Source: Melitaea cinxia
Lineage: Eukaryota; Arthropoda; Insecta; Lepidoptera; Nymphalidae
Direction of reading: 5' to 3'
DNA: 64,000 nt
NCBI RefSeq assembly: GCF_905220565.1
Contig: NC_059401.1
Location: 8,643,001-8,707,000 of the forward strand
In this document: positions 23,367-34,592 of the stretch, one piece after another
Layout of the letters: each line of letters opens with the position of its first letter
Position numbering within the stretch: position 1 is the first letter of the stretch
Program-made: the position numbers and the translations under genes
Notes under the pieces: generated by a model
Database searches by the model: none
Seen by the model: the letters and a program-made list of their open reading frames with translations, nothing else
What the model was told of the DNA's origin: nothing

Positions 23367-26050
23367 CTGGATGTCACTCCACCCGCTTAATATATATACT
23401 TATATAAATAATATACTAAATTTACTTACACTTACATATATAAATATAAGCGGGTAGAGGATTACACCCCGGCAGGGAGATCAAACGGCCGGGGTTTAGG
23501 GCTGTAGGTTGAGAATCCAGCGGACAATCCTAGCAGAGTCAAGTAACACCGCCTTTTGCATCCTGGTTGCGAGCGAACCTTCCCGGATCCCCAGTTGCCT
23601 CAGATGGTGAGTGAGGCTAACCGGGATCAAACCGTTGGCAGATATTACGATAGGGATTATTTCAGCGGACCCCACACCCCACATGTCGACAATCTCGTGT
23701 GCCAGATCCAGATATTTACGTTTTTTTCTCAGTCTCGGCTTTCACGAGGTTCTCGTCATGCGGGACGGTGATGTCCACTAAAAATACCGTGCGAATCGAA
23801 TCGAAATCGAAATCGAATCGACCGTGCCCTGTCCATCACCACGATATCAGGCTTGTTCGCCAGTATCATCCTGTCTGGGGTGATAGGCAGGTCCCAGTAG
23901 AGCCGGACTCCATCGCGTTCGAGTACTGGTACCGGTGAGTATTATTACTACGGCATCCTCTGTTCCAGAAGATCGTACATAAGAGCAAGCTCTTGGTGGA
24001 GAATCTTGGCCACTTGGTTGTGTCTATGCAAGTATTCAGAACTAGCAAGCGCGGAACAACCCGAAAGCACATGCCTAAGTGACTCACCGGGATGACGACA
24101 GGCTCGACAGAAGTCGAGAGTGCCATCCTTCAGGACGTGCTTTCGGTAGTTGTTCGTCTTGACCACCTGATCTTGTATTGCACAGACAAAACCTTCGGTT
24201 TCCCCAAAGAGGTCGCCGAATAGCAGCCACTGCACGGAGGTCTTACTGTCCACGTGTGGTGCGTGAAGCGCCTTGTAGAACCGTCCATGCAGTTCCTTCT
24301 CCATCCATACGGTCTTTCGGTCAGAGGTGCTCAGTACGGCTGGTTTTTACCAGTTCTCTTTGGCCAAGGCTAGGGGGGTTAGTCCTTTGTCACACACTGA
24401 AACGTCACTATGCAAAGCGCTGTCGTCAAAGTAGGCCCTGAGGCTGCATACCTCGCGGTTATGCATGGTCTTAGCACTTAACATGCCTCGACCACCACAC
24501 TTCCGCGGGATGTACAGTCTCATGACCGACGACTTAGAGTGATGCACGCGATGGTGCGTCATAGTTGTGCGGACTCTTCTGTCCAGGGCGTCAAATTCAG
24601 TCTGAGTCCATCTGAGTATGGCAAAGGTGTACAAGAGAGTGGGCATGACCTAGGCGTTATAGGCTCAGACCTTGTTGGCTCCAGACAAATAGCTCCGAAG
24701 AACTTTTGTCAGCCGTCCAAGAAAGTTTTCGCAAACTGCCTGTTTCATGTCCACTTCCTTCACCCCTATGCATTGTGACATACCCAGATACCGGTAAGGT
24801 TCAGCTTCGGAAAGGGTCTTGAATGATGTTAATTCGAGACTAAGCTGCGACGGTTGAGTCACCTGACCCCTGTCCACATGCACGACCGCACACTTATCCA
24901 CTCCAAGCTGCATCCTGATGGAACTGCTGAACTCCGTAGTGATTTTCAGCAGTTCCTGCAGGCGTGCAGCGTTAGGTGCCAGCAATTTGAGGTCGTCCAT
25001 GTAGAGAAGGTCCCCTGTCCCCGAACGCTCCAGCAGGGTATTTAGAGGGTTCAAGGACAAGCAGAACCATAGTGGACTCAGACAATCTCCCTGAAAAATA
25101 CCCCTCCGTATCCTGATTGGGTCATCCACGCTCGTCAGTCGCTCACCCTGGAAACATAGGATCGTGCTCCATTGTCCCATACATACTCCGAGGAAGTCTC
25201 GAACTGCCTGGTCAATCTTGTACTGCTCGAGGACCCTCAGGAGCCATAAATGTGGTATCGAGTCGAAAGCCTTTTTGTAGTCAATCCAGGCAGCCGAAAA
25301 GTTCCGACGGTTGCGTCTGACAAGCTGGCCCGCCACAGAGTCAATGAGAAGGAGCTCCTTTGTACCGCGACCGCCTCCACGACATCCGTTCTGAGCTGCA
25401 GATAAGATATTAAACTCACCAATATGTCGTGAGATCTTTCAGCTCAGAACGGACGTTAGTGTCTTGTAGATGGAGGTCAGACACGTTATGGGGCGGTAGT
25501 TGGTAGGATCCGCGATGTTGGTGGACTTTGGAGCTAAGTGAGTGATCCCGGTAGTGAAAAGGTTCGGGAGTGTCTTCCGATCTATTGCCTCTTGGTATTG
25601 TCGAGCCAAGGTCGCATGGCAGACTGAGAGCCCTTTTATCCAGTAGTGATGCAGACCGTTGGCCCCAGGACTTTCCCAGTTCGGAGCCCGCCGGACTGCA
25701 CCACTGACGTCCTCCGTAGAGATGAAGATCGAGTTCATCGGTTCAATTTTAGCACATGCATCCTGAACCGCCGCAATCCAAGGGCCCTCCTCATGCTCCA
25801 CCTCCCTTGACCATATGTTGCGCCAGAAGGTGACGAGGTCAACCGTACTCGGTTTTAGGGAAGCAGAGCATGGTATCGGGTTCTCCAACTTTCTATAGAA
25901 CCTTTTCTGATCACTCATGAAGAGGCGATTTTATCGGAAGCGCTCAACTCTCTCAGAGTACTTACGTATGCGCTTTCCCCATGCCGCGATTCTCTGCTTC
26001 ATCTGGCGGGCTACTGCCCCCAACGATTGTTGTCGGGCTCTTGTATATAT
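23367..26050 (-). mobile_element. R4/Dong-type non-LTR retrotransposon, 5'-truncated and frameshifted
   Basis: Minus-strand frames join to one R4-clade protein broken by frameshifts. 25985-25439: WESPGANGLHHYWIKGL and PTNYRPITCLTSIYKTL. 25422-24665: reverse transcriptase with AAWIDYKKAFDSIPH, QGDCLSPL and YMDDLKLLAPN. 24646-24347: thumb region with YIPRKCGGRGM. 24304-23948: CCHC knuckle CRACRHPGESLRHVLSGC. 23940-23489: restriction-like endonuclease with LANKPDIVVMD and VDITVPHDENLVKAETEKK, ending in a stop at about 23504. A small TCGAAT/TCGAAA expansion near 23790-23820 breaks the endonuclease. The 3' end abuts the (TAA)n tract. The 5' part is missing, as is usual for abortive LINE insertions. 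Confidence 0.85.
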
Positions 26051-26400
26051 ACTCAATCACTTTGAAAACTCTGATAGCACGATTTAGCATACGTCAGTTT
26101 TTCTCTAATTATGTAGTTAGTATGTTACGCGATAGATGTCGCCACAACTTTAAAAACCTAATTTCCCTAACCGAGTACTTGAATTTATCGATAATGCATA
26201 TCGACTAGCAACTTGTCAGTGTAGTTGCGGCATGTCATACTGTAATGACATAGAATGTATCTATGTGTGTTTGAAAAATGTGTGTGTTTTTAATTTAGTA
26301 TGTGTGAGTTTCGTAGTGACCGACGATCATTTTGCAGTGTGCATGTGTGTAATTTCCCCCTGCAAAAAATGACAGACAATTTTGTATCGGTAAAAAACGC

Positions 26401-26427
26401 CATGGCTACTCCCCTCCGTGTTGCTCT
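26401..26427 (-). repeat. Right 27-bp inverted repeat
   Basis: Exact inverted match to 22796-22822. Confidence 0.9.
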
Positions 26428-26465
26428 ATGCCTACGTACGATATACGATCGTACCCTAGGATCGT

Positions 26466-26974
26466 AGGTGATTTGTACGATAATTCTGTCTGTCCTACCG
26501 AAATACTAAAACGCAACAACTTCTCCACAAATTATGAATTTAAAGACTTTTTTTTGGCTAATTTAAATTTGAAAACAATTGTTCAGTATTTGTACGATAA
26601 TTTGAAGCAATGACCTTTTCTTTGGCCGATTGAAATTTGAAGTGATTGCCTTTTATTTTGGCTGACTGAGATCAGAAAATAATCGTTCAAAGTAATTTAC
26701 TTAAAAACTTGAATTTGAATTTTTTTTTGTTCCATGTACGATAGTTGTTTCGAAAACACGATATTTTCACGTTACTGTGTTGATCAGACGTGCAAAAATT
26801 TCTGGTAGCACTGCGCCAAACAGTAAAACACTGCGCTTAGTGGAACGCGGCCCGTCACTGAAGTGTGAATTTGACTGTCAAGAAGATTATTTCTTTTAAA
26901 TGTAGTCTTTAAAAAGTATTGGTAGTCTTGAATTCTTATTAGAAACGAGTATTATTTAATATTTATTTGTAATC
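26466..26974 (+). promoter_or_regulatory. morgana 5' flank with repeated GTACGATA motifs
   Basis: Upstream of the CHORD gene. TGTACGATAA-like motifs occur at 22748, 22769, 26474 and 26590, with a weaker one at 26736, spanning the presumed transposon edges. They may be transposase-binding repeats. No TATA box is evident near the start codon at 26975. Confidence 0.35.
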
Positions 26975-29900
26975 ATGCCTGAAAACAAAAATTTAGTTCC
27001 ATGCTATAATCGTGGCTGCGGTCAACTTTTTGATCCTAACAACAACGAAAAAGGTACTTCATAGATTTTTCTAGATTCTGAATAAACTGGGAATTATTAA
27101 TTGTAATAGGAATTCGAAATATAACAAAGTTATTCAATATCGAGATAATTGTTAAGTTTTATTCATATCAGTTAAATGTTTTCACTTTTGTGTTAAATTA
27201 CGTTTTTAATTTTCAATTGCTACCGTTATTTCTTATGCCTATATATTTATAATACCCAGTTAAAGTTTCAATTATTAATAAAATACTTTAGCTAACTAGT
27301 TAATTAAATTCGAATTAAAAAAGTCTTTGTTGACCTAATTAGGAATTGATTTTAATTTTTACATTACGCGTTTTACGTGCAGATGAGTGCTGCCATCATC
27401 CTGGTGCTCCAGTTTTTCATGATGCTTATAAGGGTTGGTCTTGTTGTAACAAGAAGAGTGTGGACTTTACAGAGTTTCTTAACATAAAAGGCTGCACAGT
27501 ATCAAAACACTCAAATGTGGTATATAAATTTCATCTTCACATAATATAGCTTTAAATCTAAACTCATATATAAAAATTATTATTAAAAATTATTTATATA
27601 TTATTTATCAACATTTTATATTTTTGAACTTTTTCTTGATTAAGCTGTGTGTCACAAACCCACCTGCCCAGCGTGATGACTGTGGGCAACACACAAGAGT
27701 TCATACCTTTTTTAACTTGAATTTGTGGAGGCCTATGTCCATCATCACTTCAGCCGATAGGCTGAAGTGATGATGATTTTCTTGATTTTCATTTTAGATT
27801 ATTAGTAGATTAAATGTAGTATAGTATTTGTTATATGTTTTTTAAGAAACCTCTAGAACCAGAGAAAAAAGCTTTAGATAAAGAATTAGAGAAGAAGGAA
27901 GTGATTGAAGTTAGAGCACCTGTGGTTGGTCCTCAGCTGCCAAGACCTCCATTTGAATCCCCACTTGTCCAGTTAGAACCGCGTATAGCAGAATCATTGA
28001 AAGAAATTGTCCATAAGTCAACTGAACAAGCAGCATCGACAAGTGATGGGTAAGAAAGAGACGTTCCCAATTAAACATGAATATAATAACTTGTGTTTCA
28101 TGTAACTATATATTAATATGATACGATTATACTTGTGTATTTGATGATGATAAATTTGTACACATATTATTTTTTTGCAATTTGTCATGAACATGAGAAT
28201 AACATGAGAATTAATAATTCAAAATTAGCTTTTTTCTTCAGAGATTGTAACAGGTTTTAACTTATATGTAGACTGTTTCATTATAAATAGTTGTATTACT
28301 TTTTTAAATGTTGAATTTGTAATTAAAAGATTATAAGAATGTTATATATGACTCAATTATTTTATCTATAGAGGATCGGTACCAATTGGTACATCTTGCA
28401 AGAATGGGGGTTGTAATGTGTCTTATGAAGGTCCACAAAGTAATACCAGTATGTGCACATATCATCCTGGCTGTCCTATCTTCCATGAGGGTCTCAAGTT
28501 TTGGTCATGCTGTCAAAAGAGAACTACGGATTTCAATGTTTTCCTAAGCCAACCAGGTTGCACAACTGGTGTTCATAAATGGTTTAAAGAGGTAACTAGA
28601 ACAACAATAATTAAAAATGCCTCAATTTATTGTCTTATTAGACGATTGTAATGTAGGCAAAAATTAATGATAATTGATGTCATTTTGGAGTACAACAATA
28701 CAATACAAGCTCCTGGGAGGATTGGGTTTAGAGTTGTCAATGTGCTTGCGATGCTTCTGCTGTTGCAGGTGTACATACGTTATCAATACATATAATAAAA
28801 ATGTAACGGGTCGATGTCTGTACATGAAAGATATATGAGAAAAAAATATTATTGGTACCTTTATAAAAAGATGTATTTAACAAATATAGTTAAAAATTAT
28901 ATAAAATAAATAAAACTAAATGTTACCAGATGGTAAATTTAACATACAATTATATGCTTGTATTTGACTGTAATTATTTATTAATGAATTTTACCGAAAC
29001 ATTTTGCTTTTATACATATCTTATGGTTATTGCAGAGTTCTCCAGCTGGGACAATTAAATGCCGCTGGGACTGGCATCAAACTCCAGACTATGTTATTGT
29101 TAGCGTGTATGCCAAGAAATATAACCCATTTCAAAGCTATGTTAAACTTAATCCAATTCGCTTGAACACAAAACTAGTGTTTCACGAAGAGGGAAATGCA
29201 GTGTTTGAACTTGATCTTGAACTAAGAGGAGTAAGTATATTTTTTGATTTTAGTGAAACTGTTCAATATTGAATGTATATTAGTGACATAATATTTATTA
29301 TAACTGCTCTAATTAATATTTGACGACGTCTTATCGCAGCATTTACGGGTTTGATCCCTACACATGGCAAACAATCGTGTTGGCCATACAGACGTTTGCT
29401 GTAGTCTGATCATTTGTTCTTGTGTATTGTTTTTATTTCCAGACCCCCAACATAGGAAAAAATAGTAGGGGCTGTTGAGTGTGGGTCGTTTATATTTATA
29501 TATTTATTTGTTTATTATTATTAATAATATAATAACTAGTTTTCTAATTACTAGTGATTATGTCAATATCCATACTTGCCTCCTTGTCGGTTTTGTGGGT
29601 CTCCAAGATGTCATAACAAAAGTTATAATAATCTAGTTTTTTTAAAAAAGTATTGGGATTTTCTTCACGATTTTTCTCTGTAGAACCTACATTCGGAATT
29701 GACAGTTGTGGCTCCACATTATTATATTATACTATAATTTATTTATTAAAAACGAGTATAATTTTAATTCATAAAATTACTGTTCAAAGTGCTTTTAAAG
29801 CTTACTTAAATAAATTAAGTTTTGATTTTGATTTTTTGATATAATAAATTATGTCTATACTTTCAGGTAATAGATGTAAATAAGAGTAGTGCATCAATGC

Positions 29901-30091
29901 TGGGTACGAAGGTTGAAATTAAATTAAAGAAAGGTGAACCTGGCGCCTGGAGCAAGCTTGATTTCCCTAGATCTGAACCTAAGAAAGAGGCAGAAGAACC
30001 TAAAGTGCAAACTGTCGAAGAAGATGATTCAGTTGATTTATCCACAGTAGAGGCCATACATTCAATGGGCAAAGTTAATGTCACAGGTTGA
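26975..30091 (+). CDS. mora: CHORD-domain HSP90 co-chaperone (morgana / CHORDC1)
   Basis: Complete six-exon gene: 26975-27053, 27383-27519, 27847-28049, 28372-28591, 29036-29230, 29867-30091 (stop TGA). Phases agree throughout (1,0,2,0,0). About 285 residues, close to the family's ~330. CHORD1 is residues about 6-70, with PCYNRGCGQLFDP, DECCHHPGAPVFHDAYKGW and SCCNKKSVDF. CHORD2 is about 145-210, with CKNGGCNVSYEGP, CTYHPGCPIFHEGLKFW and SCCQKRTTDF. The CS domain, about 215-300, has CRWDWHQTPDYVIVSVYAKK and VEIKLKKGEPGAWSKLDF. Zn-binding Cys/His are all present. The family binds HSP90 and restrains ROCK/centrosome over-duplication in fly and mouse. An acidic tail follows the CS domain. Introns carry SINE and LINE fragments. 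Confidence 0.95.
27655..27780 (-). repeat. Truncated inverted copy of the dispersed repeat
   Basis: Contains 'cccacctgcccagcgtgatg' and 'gtggaggcctatgtcc' in reverse order relative to the copy at 1735. It ends in a small foldback 'atcacttcagcc...ggctgaagtgat'. Intron 2 of morgana. Confidence 0.7.
28690..28785 (-). repeat. Fragment of the 17412-type repeat
   Basis: Reverse-orientation remnant with 'agctcctgggagga' and 'gcttgcgatgcttctg'. Morgana intron 4. Confidence 0.5.
29322..29515 (+). repeat. Degenerate tRNA-derived SINE
   Basis: B-box-like GGGTTTGATCCC at about 29348, then 'cacatggcaaacaatcg' and 'gtgttggccatacagacg', ending in TTTATTT repeats. The A-box half is decayed. Morgana intron 5. 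Confidence 0.7.
29655..29842 (+). repeat. LINE 3' UTR fragment
   Basis: 'tttttctctgtagaacctac' and a tail ending 'ttttgattttgattttttga'. It shares its layout with 61195-61360. Morgana intron 5, ending about 20 bp before the exon 6 acceptor. Confidence 0.6.
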
Positions 30092-30224
30092 TACTAAAAT
30101 AGATATATGAAATTTTCGTATAATTAATATGTTAAAAAACCTGATGAATTTATTTTTATAATGCTATGTTTATAGCTTCAACGTATTCTGAATCAATGGA
30201 GTCATGCTTTATTTGTCACTTTCA

Positions 30225-30230
30225 AATAAA
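30225..30230 (+). terminator. morgana polyadenylation signal
   Basis: AATAAA 134 nt after the stop codon, followed by a T/G-rich stretch. Confidence 0.7.
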
Positions 30231-30251
30231 GGTGCTTTTATAAAAAGTTGT

Positions 30252-31389
30252 TTTATTTTTTAAATAAGAAAGAACACCGATTTATGGGCTCGTTTATTAA
30301 ATCCCTTATACATAAATATGTACATAATGGTGCTAGTGTCTTTAAAGTATACAAAAATTGTATGTAAATTCACACTTCTTCTTCTTCTTCTTTGGCTTTA
30401 GCACCCTTGCGGAATTGCCAGTATCAGAGTAGATGTTTCAATGTTCGGTGAGTGTCTGTTGTTCAGTTAGGACATTGACAAGACTGACTTTGCTATTTAT
30501 CAAAATTCACACTTTCTGGTTTTAACTTAGTGACAAAAGAAAGAATTCAGCACCTGTTAAAGGATATGTCTGGTATGATATTTTGCGTTTTTATTGAATA
30601 TTCATTATAACATTTATTGTTAGCTAAGTAACAGTAAGTACATATTATATTAACATTTACAATTTTACAACTGTTATAACTTGACTAGAAAATTTTGATT
30701 GCAACTATATAGGTATCACTTATTTAAAACATTGACATTATTAATTTCTAATAAAATTTCAAATTATTGTAATAAATCTTTAATTTGAAAGAAAAAACAA
30801 TTTAGTTACTTATCCTTTTTACATTTCTTATACAATCTATTTATAAATTATTGTAAAGTAACAATATATTTTGTTTACAGAAAATACTACTTAAGTGAAC
30901 ACTATATTAAAAGACGTTTTATTTGTACAATTTAAATCTGAGTAAGAGGGATCTCATGGTACCTGTAATTATTTTACAATGAAGCATGCTGTACACACCT
31001 ATTAATGTTATTACATATACAGAAGTTCGATACCTAGCTGTGTTCCTTCAATGGGGATTCTGTAGGTGTAGAAGATCACGTTCCACGTGAAAAAAAATCC
31101 TATCCAATTTTTTAATTTGTACCCGCTTATTTTCGGACACGATATATGGGTTTTCGATGTAGCACATGACGCAATAGTATTTATGAATTTAAATTATTGG
31201 CACAATGATAAGACTTATCATTACTATTGATAAACGATCAACGCGTTCTCGCGTTCATTCGTGAGAAAAACTAAATTGTCTTGGCGTGCAGCTATATTTT
31301 TGCGTGTACTCGTATATTTAAGTATGTCTGATTTGTATGACTAAATGGTAGATATTTTTTATTTTATATTCAGAAAATAATTTTAAGAT
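30252..31389. other. Intergenic/3' UTR between convergent genes
   Basis: AT-rich. It must contain the 3' UTR of the minus-strand nuclear receptor, but I cannot fix its polyadenylation site. A short CTT-rich run lies near 30378. No coding signal. Confidence 0.5.
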
Positions 31390-34300
31390 TTAAAATTCCT
31401 TCGATTCAGTGTAGGGTGATGAACAATGATCGTTGGTCGGTAGAGAAGGTGGCTGGAAGGCCGGTGTAGGAGCGGGTTGCATTCTATACATATCGTGCAG
31501 CAACGTCGCCACTGACACGTCGCCGACCGTTTCTCGAAATAGAAGCGACTCGATAGATCGCGCTCGCACTGCGCGAAGAGATGGCAGCAAAAGTAGGAGT
31601 CGGCCAAACCTAAAATAAAGATATCTTGATTATGTATGTATTTATATCTTAGTGAATTTAACTACTAAATTTTACTACGACACAATACGATGCTTAATTA
31701 ATTTCTTTACTTATTGTTACAATTAAGAAAGAAACCTTGTAGGTTGTCTTGTGTATCTAGTTCGAACGTAGTCAGCTAGAATGCACTGAGCTTGATCTTG
31801 TAACATTTCCACTGGTTGTGTTTCGCTTAGGCCGGGCGTATCTGTAATTAATTATTGGATTAATAATTGTGTTTGCTCGCAAACGGAGAAAAAACCGACT
31901 TTTATGTCGACAATATTATATTTACGACAATTTTATTATCATAAATAGGCATTATTAGATATAACCTAAAAAGTCCCTACTTGTCATAGCTTAATTAAAT
32001 TTAAACGAGACCACTTGACAAGCACCACCTTTCGATTAAACAAAAGAATCATCGAAATTGGTCCAGCCAGGAAAAGCTTCTGAAGTAACAAACATACAAA
32101 ATACAGGCGAATTAATAACCTCCTCCTTTTTGGAAGTCGGTTGAAAACAAAAATAAATAAACGCTTAACACTCAACGGCTCCCAGTAGAAGTTTCTCCTG
32201 CGTCGGGGAGCCGGAAACACAATACACGAGCACAAACGCCCAAACTATGACAAACATCTATATGACTAATACAAATATCTGTCGCGTAAGCGGAGATCGA
32301 ACCCGCGACCGGCAGTGAAAAAGCCAGTGCTGTGACCGCTGCGCCAACGCGTCGTCTAAATATCTAATTATATAAAACTTACTAGTATTTAAACAATATA
32401 ATTTTTTACCTAGTTATACCAAGATAATGAAAACAAACCTGGAGAAAAAAGTACAATAGCTTTCATGCAGCCACATTCACTTCCGTCAGGTGCGATTTGA
32501 CGAAACCGACATAGGATTTCCTGTAAAACAGGATTAGTTTTATACATAGAAACAAAAAATTATTGTTCAAAATACAATTTTCAATTACCGAATTTAATGT
32601 TCCTTTCTTAGTAGGTAGATATACAGGTACCTATATATGTAATAAATCCTAAATATTAGGTCAGGGGAAAAGTTTTTTCGTATTTTGTATAGAAAAGAGG
32701 TAAAATTTTACAAAATTTATTTATATTATTTATATTAACTATTAAATATAAGTACCTAGTTACCATTTTATTCGATAACTTGCCACATTTCCTAGGAATA
32801 TAGTGACAAGATTCCGTTGCTGTAGAAATTTTGGGACTTCTCATAATAAAACCGTGACAAGTTATTTTGACAGTCCTTGATGTTAACTTTACACTACCCA
32901 AATAGTTCTTAAGAGTCTAACACAGATGGTAATCTGAGGCTTCAAGATCAGGGCTATATGGTGGATGCATTAAGACTTCCCAATCAAATTCTCTCAATTT
33001 TCGTTAAGTAGGTAGCTAAAGACCTATATGTAAAAAAAGTACCTACCTATGTGGGCGGCCGTTATTTTCATCACGATGAAAGACCACACATTTTCTGTTA
33101 GTAAATTCCGGCCGCTTATTCTCAATTTCTTGTTTAAGTCGCTTCAGCTGTTGGCAGTAGAAATCCGAATCGATAGTTTTGCCTGGCGTAAAATCTCATA
33201 ATGATGCCCTTGAATCACACCATACACTCAACATCACCTTATTGCGTGTCAACCCGGGTTTTTCGATAGTCTTTGTATGACCGATCTTTGACTACGATTT
33301 CTTTCGTACATTCTTATCATAGGTGATGCACTTTTCGTCACCAGTTATCAATCTCTCCAAAAATGGTTCGATCAAAAATGGTTCGATGTCATTACGCCTT
33401 AAGAGCGTCAAATCGCAAATGAGTAGGTAGCTAATCTCATCATCACTTCAGTCTATCGCAGTCCACTGCTGAACAAAGGCCTCCACAAGTTCATGCCAAA
33501 AACGGCGTGAACTCGTGTGTTTTGCCCATAGTCACCACGCTGGGCAAACGAGTTGGTTCGCTGCTGCCCGTCTTCGGCTTGTGTATTTCAAAGCCAGCAG
33601 TTGGATAGTTACCCCGCCATCGGTCGGCTTTTTAAGTTCCAAGGTGGTAGTGGACCTGTGTTATCCCTTAGTTACCTCTTACGACATCCATGGGAAGCGA
33701 GAGGCTATATTCTTTTCACTCACCACAGTGACACGGTCAATTAGGTTTCTTTCAGTGAGTTCATATGGCACTCATATATCGAGCTTTTTTGTATAGCCAG
33801 TTTTTTTCAAATGGGTCAAAATTGTTTTGTGATAAATTCTCAGATCTTTAGCTAAGTATATCGTAACTATTGAAATGTCGATCTAGCTTCAGTTTTTTAA
33901 AAATATCAGCACGTTTATCCGTAACTGAGTGACCTGAGCGAAATGCCTTTTTTCGCATCTTTTCATTTCGCGTGTTTGCATTTTCCCCTTTTTAAAGTAA
34001 AAATTTAAAATTTACCGAATTTCTTCGTTGGATTCATCCATTTTGGCGAACAGAAAAAAAAATAAGTGGCGGGAAACTGTTTTTGAAAAATACAAACAAT
34101 CAAACAAAAATATTTTATTGCAACTTTGTACTAGAAAATACGAAAATACTTTTACCCGGCCTATTAGGTAGTTAGGATTCGCATAGGTAGTAGATAGTTC
34201 TGTATAATTTTGCTTTAATAAAAGACAGCTTAGGTATCTAGCAATTTTTTACCCGACCGTTTTTGAAAATCAATTTATTTTTTCTCTTCAAAGTTATATT

Positions 34301-34592
34301 TGTACTGCAAATGCAGCGAACAAATATAGGTATATATATTTATCATTGTCACCTGTAATGTGTTCAACTCAAGGTCTGCTAGTGGTTCGGGTGGAAGTCG
34401 AGCTCTGGCAGCAGGCGCGGCTAATAAAGGAGCTAGATCCCAGGGCGCCGACCATTGAGCAAGGTGAAGCACGAACAAATCCTTCCATGCAGCACGTAGT
34501 AATACCAGCTGGTCGTTAGGAGCCAGTGCTTGAAATGGTGCCAAGCAACGGACCCAACGCACCGCCATGAACAGAAGACGCGCGCTTGTTTC
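31390..34592 (-). CDS. dsf: dsf-like ligand-binding-domain exons
   Basis: Exons 34592-34353 (80 codons, helices 3-5, GC-rich), 32520-32439, 31841-31736 and 31609-31390. They join as ...NTLQ-EILCRFRQIAPDGSE, ...LFSPG-DTPGLSETQPVEM and ...RQPTR-FGRLLL. The tail after helix 12 is about 28 residues, rich in Pro and Ser. A mariner remnant lies between the first two of these exons. Confidence 0.9.

Larger units (their letters stand above)
22738..26465 (+). mobile_element. P-element-like (THAP) DNA transposon remnant, split by a LINE
   Basis: A perfect 27-bp inverted repeat (AGAGCAACACGGAGG..., 22796-22822 and 26401-26427) encloses a THAP-type first exon at 22948 and a 2.7-kb LINE. Outside the perfect repeats the two flanks keep weaker inverted similarity (GATCC..A..GTACGAT), so the true ends may be near 22738 and 26465. 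No clear target duplication was found. Without the LINE only about 1 kb remains, too short for a transposase, so this would be an internally deleted copy. THAP domains are the DNA-binding domains of P-type transposases, but host THAP genes exist too. Confidence 0.5.

Noticed and set aside
23009..23407. 132-codon plus-strand frame after the THAP exon
   Set aside because: It begins out of frame with the THAP codons, runs through intron-like sequence and the (TTA)n tract into the LINE end.
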